From contig CBDEGT010000003.1 in assembly GCA_965237965.1 (NCBI GenBank), forward strand, positions 930,001-994,000: 64,000 nt of DNA. Reading direction: 5' to 3'. The stretch comes from UBA2988 sp965237965 (GTDB taxonomy: Bacteria; Gemmatimonadota; Gemmatimonadetes; Longimicrobiales; Gaopeijiaceae). The notes under the pieces are model-generated. The model did no database searches and had not been told where the DNA came from. It was given only the letters and a program-made list of their open reading frames with translations. Of the stretch, positions 58,272-64,000 are shown in pieces. The stretch's first letter is position 1, and every line of letters begins with the position of its first letter. The position numbers and the translations under genes are program-made.

Positions 58272-60113
58272 TCAGTGGGCCGCAGCCCGGTACGGATCCT
58301 CGAAAGCCCAGCCGAAGACGCCGATCGCAGTCGCCCCAAGGCCGATCAGGGGGGCCCACCACAGGCCCGTCATCACCAGACCCCAGGTGAGCGTGACGCC
58401 GGCCGCCACGAGCGGCGGCCAAAAGGACCCGGCCGGCATGATCGGCTCGGACGTGATCTCAGCCACGCTCGCAGCCAGGATCCTTTCCCGCTCGTCGTCG
58501 CGCCAGAGCGCTTCGCGTATCCGCACCCGCGGCAGCCGCGCGAAGTTGTAGTGGGGGGGCGGAGACGGGATCGACCACTCCAGCGTGCAACCGCCCCAGG
58601 GGTTCGCGCCCGCCGGCGCACCGGAGTTGAGGCTCTTCAGAATCACCAGCACCCACACCACCGCAGATATCGCGAACACGATCCCCCCGACCGTGGAGAG
58701 TTGGTTGAAGGTTTCCACGTTCAGGGCATCGGCGTAGGTCCACGTTCGCCGAGGCATCCCGTACATCCCCGACATGTGCATCGGGAAGAACGTCAGGTTG
58801 AAGCCGATCATGGCGAGCCAGAAGTGCATTTGGCCGTACCGCTCGTCCGGCATCCTGCCAGTGACCTTGGGGAACCAGTAGTAGAAGCCGCTGAACAGAC
58901 CCATCATCGCGCCGCCAACGATCACGTAGTGGAAATGCGCGACCACGAAGTAGGTGTCGTGCTGCTGCAGGTCCACCGGAGCGGAAGCGTGCATGATGCC
59001 GGACAGTCCGCCCACCGTGAACACGGCCACCATCCCGATTGCAAATAGCATCGCGGTGCTGAATCGGATCGCGCCTCCCCACATGGTGGCTAACCAGTTG
59101 AAGATCTTCACCCCGGTCGGGATCGCGATGATCATCGTGCTGGCCAGGAAGAACGAGTCGGCGATCGGGCCCAGCCCGCTCGAGAACATGTGGTGGCTCC
59201 AGACGCCCCAGCCGATGAACCCGATCAGCACGCCCGCGTAGATCATCACCGGGTAACCGAACAGCGGTTTCCGCGAGAACGTAGGGATGACGTCTGAGAT
59301 CACCCCGAAGGACGGCAGGATGAGGATGTAGACCTCGGGGTGCCCGAAGATCCAAAAGAGGTGCTGCCAGAGCACCGGGTCGCCGCCGGCCGCGGGCACG
59401 AAGAAGTTCGCCCCGAAGAACCGGTCGAACGCCAGCAGGACGAGCGCCACTGCAATGACCGGCATCGCGGTAATCAGGATGAAGCTCGTGATCAACGTCA
59501 TCCACGTGAACGTAGGCATGCGCATCAGCTTCATGCCGGGCCCGCGTAGGTTCACGATGGTCGTGATGAAGTTGATGCCACCCAGGATCGAGCTGATACC
59601 CAGGATGGAGAGACCAACCAACCAGAAGTCGGTGTTCGGGCCGGGTGAGAATTGGATCGACGTCAGGTTGGCGTAACCGGTCCATCCGGCGTTGGGAGCG
59701 GCGTCCACGAACCAGCTAAGGTTCATGAACAGAGAGCCGAACAAGAAAATCCAGAACGACAAGGCATTCAGTCGGGGAAAGGCGACGTCGCGCGCGCCGA
59801 TCTGGAGCGGGACCAGGTAGTTGAAGAATGCGACCGCCATCGGCATGGCCACCATGAAGACCATGGTGGTGCCGTGCATGGTGAAGAGTTGGCTGTAGCG
59901 CTCCGCAGAGATCAGGGCCTGCTCCGGGTGCCAAAGCTGGGCCCTGATGACCAGCGCCTCGAATCCTCCCACGAACAGAAAGAACAACGACGTGACGAAG
60001 TACATCACCCCGATGCGCTTGTGGTCGACGGTCGTAATCCAGCTCCACAGGCCGGTGGGATGCGCGGCGTGAGCCGGATGATCGACCGGCCCGGGCGCAG
60101 TGGCGACGCTCAC
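58272..60113 (-). CDS. coxA: Cytochrome c oxidase subunit I (caa3 type)
   Basis: A 613-residue oxidase core: TMHGTTMVFMVAMP (heme His), FGHPEVYILILPSFG (CuB His, cross-linked Tyr and Glu, type A1), WSHHMF and HDTYFVVAHFHYV. Two extra helices follow near the C-terminus (about 555-600). The start is GTG at 60113, one base after the coxB stop, in the context CTGACGTGA. Forms a caa3 oxidase with the heme-c-bearing subunit II upstream. Confidence 0.95.
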   Translation of the reverse strand: MSVATAPGPVDHPAHAAHPTGLWSWITTVDHKRIGVMYFVTSLFFLFVGGFEALVIRAQLWHPEQALISAERYSQLFTMHGTTMVFMVAMPMAVAFFNYLVPLQIGARDVAFPRLNALSFWIFLFGSLFMNLSWFVDAAPNAGWTGYANLTSIQFSPGPNTDFWLVGLSILGISSILGGINFITTIVNLRGPGMKLMRMPTFTWMTLITSFILITAMPVIAVALVLLAFDRFFGANFFVPAAGGDPVLWQHLFWIFGHPEVYILILPSFGVISDVIPTFSRKPLFGYPVMIYAGVLIGFIGWGVWSHHMFSSGLGPIADSFFLASTMIIAIPTGVKIFNWLATMWGGAIRFSTAMLFAIGMVAVFTVGGLSGIMHASAPVDLQQHDTYFVVAHFHYVIVGGAMMGLFSGFYYWFPKVTGRMPDERYGQMHFWLAMIGFNLTFFPMHMSGMYGMPRRTWTYADALNVETFNQLSTVGGIVFAISAVVWVLVILKSLNSGAPAGANPWGGCTLEWSIPSPPPHYNFARLPRVRIREALWRDDERERILAASVAEITSEPIMPAGSFWPPLVAAGVTLTWGLVMTGLWWAPLIGLGATAIGVFGWAFEDPYRAAAH

Positions 60114-60114
60114 G

Positions 60115-61332
60115 TCAGGGCGCCTCCTCGATCCGGATCGAAAGGACACGACCCAGGCTGTACAGGTACTCCGCCACCGCGCGGACTTGCTCTTCGCTCA
60201 GGTTGGTGGGCGGGAAATCGCCGCCCCCCTCCGCGACACCAGGCATCTTCGCTCCCGGCTTGATGCTCTGCGGCGCGGTGATCCAGCGGGCCAGGTTCTC
60301 CGGGTTGTTATCGAGCCATCCCACCAGGCTCGAGCGGCGCCCGAGCAACGTGAGGTTGGGTCCGAGCCGTCCGACCGCGTTGGTCCCCTGGATTGCGTGG
60401 CAGGCGAGGCAGGCGGAAGCATGGAACGTCTGGCGCCCCAGCTCGATCAGCGCGGCTCGCTCATTCTGGGGCGTGGCACCCGCAGCGGGGTCCGCACCTC
60501 CCGTGGGGCCGGCACCTGCACCGGGGGAGGCGCTCGCGGCCGGGGCGGCATTCCAGTCGGCCAACCATGCGTTGAAGTCCGCCTCAGACTCGGCCACCAC
60601 CCGCACGCCCATCATCGCGTGCGACTGCCCGCAGAACTCCGAGCACTGGCCCCGGTAGACGCCGGGCTCGCGGATGGTGAAGTGCAGGTAGTTGAAGTCT
60701 TGCCCCTCGACCGCCACTGCGTCCGACCCCTCCTCGAGCGGGGGCTCGGCCACCTGCGGATTGACGTCGCGCTTTCCCCCGAGCATCGGCACCCAGAAAG
60801 AATGGATCACGTCTGCCGACTGCATCCGGAGCGAGATCGGACGGTTCACCGGAAGGTGCAGCTCGCCCGCAGTGACCACGCCGTCCGGATAGCGGAATTC
60901 CCACCAGAACTGATGACCGATCACGTCAACGGTGAGGGCACCGCCGTCCACAGGTCGCTGCGTCGCGAACACGGTCTGGATGGTCGGGATGGCGATCACC
61001 ACCACGATGATCGAGGGCACGATCGTCCACGCCAGCTCCATCCCCAGGTGTCCGTGGGTCTGGCGCGGCAGAGGCGCATCCGGCCGGGCACGGAAGCGAA
61101 CCAGGATGTAAGCAAGCGCGCCCCAAACCACCACGAGGATCGCCAGCGTGATCACGAAGATCAGCCGATAGAGCCCATGGATCGACTCGGCGAGGTCGGT
61201 CATGGGATCGATGCTCGACTGGGGATGCTCGCCCCCACACGCGAGCATGAACAACGCCATCGCGGCGGACGCGACGCCCCGCAGCACGGGTACGAAGTCG
61301 CGGCTCGGACGCTCGTGACGCCCGGGCGTCAC
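60115..61332 (-). CDS. coxB: Cytochrome c oxidase subunit II fused to cytochrome c (caa3 type)
   Basis: A 405-residue lipoprotein: signal with lipobox (FMLAC), two helices, the CuA domain (CSEFCGQSHAMM and an earlier VIHSFWVP His), a Gly/Ala/Pro linker and a C-terminal cytochrome c domain with CLACH and a PGAKMPG methionine. Electrons enter through the fused heme c. The GTG start at 61332 lies one base past the Trm112-like stop, the same CTGACGTGA context as at coxA. Confidence 0.94.
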   Translation of the reverse strand: MTPGRHERPSRDFVPVLRGVASAAMALFMLACGGEHPQSSIDPMTDLAESIHGLYRLIFVITLAILVVVWGALAYILVRFRARPDAPLPRQTHGHLGMELAWTIVPSIIVVVIAIPTIQTVFATQRPVDGGALTVDVIGHQFWWEFRYPDGVVTAGELHLPVNRPISLRMQSADVIHSFWVPMLGGKRDVNPQVAEPPLEEGSDAVAVEGQDFNYLHFTIREPGVYRGQCSEFCGQSHAMMGVRVVAESEADFNAWLADWNAAPAASASPGAGAGPTGGADPAAGATPQNERAALIELGRQTFHASACLACHAIQGTNAVGRLGPNLTLLGRRSSLVGWLDNNPENLARWITAPQSIKPGAKMPGVAEGGGDFPPTNLSEEQVRAVAEYLYSLGRVLSIRIEEAP

Positions 61333-61333
61333 G

Positions 61334-61591
61334 TCAGGCGATGCCGTCCAGAGGGATCGCCTCGTCAATCAGCATGATGGGGATGTCCTCGCGTACCGGG
61401 TACAGCCACTGGCCGTCTTCGCGCACCAAGCCGCCCTCGATCTGCTCCCGGACCTCCTCGCCCCCCCGGCTGATCACGCGGCCGGCCGCGACGGCGGCGT
61501 TGACCTTGCCGACTAGCTCACGGGAAGCCTCGCGGACCGTCTGCCGTGAGTCGGGACAAACGAGAATCTCGAGAAGATGCGGGTCTATCAT
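61334..61591 (-). CDS. Trm112/UPF0434-like protein
   Basis: An 85-residue protein of the Trm112-like family (LEILVCPDSRQTV at the start, WLYPVREDIPIMLIDEA at the end). The usual CPxC zinc site has Ser for the second Cys, so metal binding is doubtful. Trm112 proteins activate methyltransferases; bacterial forms are poorly known. It heads the caa3 operon, with the next gene one base after its stop. Confidence 0.83.
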   Translation of the reverse strand: MIDPHLLEILVCPDSRQTVREASRELVGKVNAAVAAGRVISRGGEEVREQIEGGLVREDGQWLYPVREDIPIMLIDEAIPLDGIA

Positions 61592-61784
61592 GTGTGGAGT
61601 GCCTACGTCATTCTTTCGCAGGGCCGGGGGCCCGTATCCGTGACGTGGCTGAGCGGACACCGGCCCGGCGCGGGGTAGAAGGTGGAAGCTAAACGTGACC
61701 CGGGACCTTGGCGAGGCGGACCCGGCGGAGGGAACGGGCCGGCGAGTCCGCCCGCGCCCGATGCTTCGGGAGGCTCTCAAGACC

Positions 61785-62342
61785 ATGTTCGCAGAAGCCA
61801 GCCGGTACGTACGTTTCTATTCCATGTACACGATATCCCTTGCCGCCGCGCTACTCTTCACGTCAGGGTGTGGGCCGGCCGCCGAGGAGGAAGGTCCCGC
61901 GCCCGCGCTGGTGTCCGTAGCGGTGGAACAGCAGGCGGCGAGTGGAGGTGGCACCCCCCCTCAGCCGATGCCGCCCCTGCGCTCGGCCTGGGTGATCCTG
62001 GGCACCGACACCGTGGTGGCCGAAGTGGCGCGCACTACCGCCGAGCACGAGCAGGGACTGATGTATCGGGAGGAGCTTCCGGACGGAACGGGGATGCTCT
62101 TCATCTTCCAGAACGAGCAGGTCCGCTCGTTCTGGATGTCAAACACGTTCGTGGCGCTCGATGTTGCCTGGCTCGACGCCAGCTTGCGGGTGGTCGAGAT
62201 CCAACAAATGGAGCCCGAGACCACCGACCTCCACTCGAGCGATCATCCGGCCATGTTCGCGCTCGAGGTCCCGCAGGGGTGGTTCACCGCTCGCGGAGTC
62301 GTCGTCGGGGCTACGGCCGAGCTCGTGCTCGGGCCGCTCTGA
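61785..62342 (+). CDS. DUF192 lipoprotein
   Basis: A 185-residue protein with a signal ending in lipobox FTSGC (Cys about 25) and a DUF192 domain (EHEQGLMYREELPDGTGMLF, FWMSNTFVALDVAWLD, HPAMFALEVPQGWF). Function of DUF192 is unknown. I chose ATG 61785, which puts the signal near the N-terminus; GTG 61695 and ATG 61761 in the same frame are alternatives. Divergent from the Trm112-like gene. Confidence 0.85.
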   Translation: MFAEASRYVRFYSMYTISLAAALLFTSGCGPAAEEEGPAPALVSVAVEQQAASGGGTPPQPMPPLRSAWVILGTDTVVAEVARTTAEHEQGLMYREELPDGTGMLFIFQNEQVRSFWMSNTFVALDVAWLDASLRVVEIQQMEPETTDLHSSDHPAMFALEVPQGWFTARGVVVGATAELVLGPL

Positions 62343-62663
62343 GGCCATCGGGGGCGCAGTCCTCGGGCGGGCCTCCACCCGGCCCGGGCGCTAGGCCGGG
62401 ACGAGCACCGCGAACAACATCGCCATTCCCACCGCCAAGCCGAGCGTGACGCCCGCCGCACCCAACTCGCGCCACCGTTGGGTTTCTCATGGACTCGTGG
62501 ATCAGACGGAGGGCTGGAGGGCAGGCGAGCAGATGCCGGGCAACGATGTGGTCGAGGGGAGGGGGCACAACGGGGGCCCGAGCCCTTGGCCCGGTCCCGC
62601 GCGCTGGGTTATGCTGGGCCCGAACATTGCAGCCGATCCGCGCCGCGCCAACACGGAGGTTGA
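62343..62663. other. Intergenic stretch with one stem-loop
   Basis: About 320 bases. A stem of seven pairs (CCCGGCC/GGCCGGG, 9-base loop) at 62378-62400 may end transcription of the DUF192 gene, though no T-run follows. The last bases hold the GGAGG site of the next gene. A hydrophobic minus-strand frame at about 62391-62485 has no start codon. Nothing else is seen. Confidence 0.5.
62378..62400 (+). terminator. Possible terminator after the DUF192 gene
   Basis: CCCGGCC, 9-base loop, GGCCGGG, 36 bases past the stop codon. GC-rich stem without a T-run, so its role is uncertain. Confidence 0.35.
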
Positions 62664-63224
62664 ATGAGCTTCCGGACCAACCCGGACCGCATCCTGGAGA
62701 ACATCGACCGCGCGCGCAGCCGCGAGTTGGACGCGCCCCGCTCGGGCACCGATCTCCAGGCGAACGTGCGCGAGCTGGATACCGAGGTGCCCGACGGCGA
62801 CGCGACCAACCCGGAACGGATGCGGCGTATCTTCCGGCTTGTGGAGCAGACATACATGAAAGTGGCCCGGAGCGTGGCACTAGGGCCGCTCGCTGCGCGC
62901 TTCCAGGCGGTCGGAGACCTGCATCACCTCCACGCACACGGCGACGTGAGCGTGAGCGTCCAGTACCTCGATCACGGTCGGCCAGAGGACGTGGGCGTGG
63001 TGCCTTTCGAGGTCACCCCGGAGCAAGTGGCGGACCAGAAGCGCGAGACGCGCACGAGCCGCCCCGACGTCAATGGGATGCGCGTGCTGCGCGCAGCGCT
63101 CCGCACGGGTGTGCTCGCCAGCTACAAGAAGCTTGAGCCGCGCATCCGCGAGGGGCTGCGCGAACGCTCCGACATGGGGCACGTCGCCGTGACCATCACG
63201 GTCGGGCTGCGCTCCGCGGAGTGA
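62664..63224 (+). CDS. Soluble protein of unknown function
   Basis: A 186-residue, charged, soluble protein without signal or membrane span. GGAGG precedes the ATG at an ideal distance. The N-terminal third is acidic and helical, the middle has alternating strands (VSVSVQYLDHGRPEDVGVVPF) and the end is basic. I recognise no family. It lies 35 bases before the phosphatase-fold gene. Confidence 0.72.
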   Translation: MSFRTNPDRILENIDRARSRELDAPRSGTDLQANVRELDTEVPDGDATNPERMRRIFRLVEQTYMKVARSVALGPLAARFQAVGDLHHLHAHGDVSVSVQYLDHGRPEDVGVVPFEVTPEQVADQKRETRTSRPDVNGMRVLRAALRTGVLASYKKLEPRIREGLRERSDMGHVAVTITVGLRSAE

Positions 63225-63259
63225 TCGGGCGCCGTACGCGCTAGCCGCTAGGGGGCGCC

Positions 63260-64000
63260 GTGGCGCGCGTCGTCTTTCTCTTCCTGGACGGGGTAGGAAT
63301 TGGGTTGTCCGATCCGGACCGCAACCCGTTCCTTCGGGCGCGTCTGTCCGAGCTCGGCCGACTGCTGGGCAGCATCCCGACGCTCGATCGACCCGCGCCC
63401 ACAACCGCCGCCGCGCACACCATCCCCCTGGACGCGAGCCTGGGTATGCCAGGAACGCCCCAGAGCGGCACCGGTCAGACCTCGCTTCTCACAGGGTTGA
63501 ACGCCGCGGAACATTTCGGGGGCCACTTTGGGCCCTGGACACCGGTCGCCCTCCGACCTCTCCTCGAGGAGCGAAGCGTATTCCGCCGCGCGGTCGACGC
63601 CGGGCTCGAGGTCGCGTTCGCGAACGCGTACCCTCGGGGCTGGCCGTCGGGCCGCGGGCGACTGGCTGCGCCACCCCTCGCTGCCCGAGCCGCCGGTGTG
63701 CTGGTTCGCCACGAGGACGAGCTCGCGCGCGGTGACGCGATCGCCAGCGAGATCGAGAATACCGGCTGGCGTGTCCGCCTGGGGCACGCCTCCCTCCCCA
63801 GCATCACTCCCGCAGAGGCCGGCGTGGCGCTGGCGCGGATCGCGGCCGCCAATCACCTCACGTTCTTCGCGCACTACGCCACCGACACCGCGGGTCACCG
63901 GGGTGGAATGGAGGGCGCGGTCAAAGTGCTCGAGCGCGTGGACGCGTTCCTCGGCGGCTATCTGTCGGCCGCGCCATCCGACGCGGTGCTCCTGATCGCC
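63260..64000 (+). CDS. Alkaline-phosphatase-fold metalloenzyme, 5' part (3' end outside window)
   Basis: The frame opens at GTG 63260 and runs to the right edge (247 codons). VVFLFLDGVGIG holds a metal-binding Asp, QSGTGQTSLLTG is the nucleophile region (Thr or Ser), and FAHYATDTAGHRGG holds further metal ligands, as in phosphoglycerate-mutase/phosphopentomutase-like members of the superfamily. The substrate cannot be told. The C-terminal metal sites lie beyond the window. Confidence 0.82.
   Translation, partial: MARVVFLFLDGVGIGLSDPDRNPFLRARLSELGRLLGSIPTLDRPAPTTAAAHTIPLDASLGMPGTPQSGTGQTSLLTGLNAAEHFGGHFGPWTPVALRPLLEERSVFRRAVDAGLEVAFANAYPRGWPSGRGRLAAPPLAARAAGVLVRHEDELARGDAIASEIENTGWRVRLGHASLPSITPAEAGVALARIAAANHLTFFAHYATDTAGHRGGMEGAVKVLERVDAFLGGYLSAAPSDAVLLIA

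Noticed and set aside
60100..61377. Plus-strand open frame of 425 codons
   Set aside because: Mirror of the caa3 subunit II gene, which has intact CuA and heme motifs.
62391..62490. Hydrophobic minus-strand fragment ending in a valine/alanine-rich helix
   Set aside because: A stop lies just before it and no start codon with a site is available; too short to call a gene.
1..64000. tRNA, rRNA, CRISPR array, insertion sequence or phage genes
   Set aside because: No cloverleaf, repeat-spacer pattern, transposase or integrase motif was found on reading both strands.

Overview
The window is about 64 kb of very GC-rich bacterial DNA, densely coded, with many genes starting in ATGA or GTGA overlaps with the stop of the gene before. 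The content points to an aerobic Gram-negative-type heterotroph: outer-membrane proteins (CopB, a DUF481 protein), lipoproteins, alternative complex III and two aa3-type cytochrome c oxidases. The mix (ActABCDEF, a cytochrome bd-like oxidase with c-type cytochromes, YpdA, ETF-quinone oxidoreductase, TgpA/MoxR/DUF58) fits Gemmatimonadota or a neighbouring phylum. That placement is inference; no rRNA gene is present to test it.

Layout. 1-2.5 kb: the end of a copper-resistance locus (copA, cut by the window edge, then copB), a GDCCVxC zinc-ribbon protein and a secreted protein of unknown function. 2.9-11.6 kb (minus strand): a fatty acid desaturase and the complete alternative complex III operon actABCDEF behind a clear sigma70-type promoter. 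11.9-16.3 kb: moxR, DUF58, a TgpA-like transglutaminase and a small unknown gene, all translationally coupled. 16.3-19.5 kb: a NatAB-like ABC exporter, an AbrB-like protein and a macro-domain protein. 19.5-22.4 kb: a LuxE-like/LuxC-like acyl-activation and acyl-reduction pair with a small coiled-coil protein. 22.5-31.2 kb: two lipoproteins (one a phosphodiesterase-type enzyme), YhbY, YpdA, YgfZ, a SirB1-like protein and Lon. 31.6-38.9 kb: a metallo-beta-lactamase-fold gene broken by an in-frame stop, ETF-QO, an AAA+ ATPase and a VWA protein separated by antisense mutY, and a DUF481 protein.

39.0-54.5 kb is the most interesting part: a plus-strand series of a ferredoxin, an Mrp-type ATPase, a zinc-ribbon/PCP_red protein, a membrane protein, a double universal-stress protein with two PCP_red-like segments, a radical SAM/SPASM protein with a C-terminal PCP_red-like segment, a cytochrome bd-like oxidase, three c-type cytochromes (one with an ethylbenzene-dehydrogenase-like heme domain), a cupredoxin-like lipoprotein and coxBACD. 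A PCP_red-like segment thus recurs in three neighbouring proteins next to an unusual oxidase. I read this as a respiratory module with its own maturation or sensing proteins, a candidate undescribed system.

54.7-64 kb: an internally duplicated membrane protein, a TfoX-like protein, endonuclease IV, a second oxidase operon (caa3-type, minus strand, led by a Trm112-like gene), a DUF192 lipoprotein, an unknown protein and the start of an alkaline-phosphatase-fold enzyme cut by the right edge.

Together these give a branched aerobic chain. Quinol from dehydrogenases and ETF-QO would go through alternative complex III to c-type cytochromes or a cupredoxin, and from there to two heme-copper oxidases and possibly the bd-like oxidase. 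No tRNA, rRNA, CRISPR array, insertion sequence or phage gene was seen.
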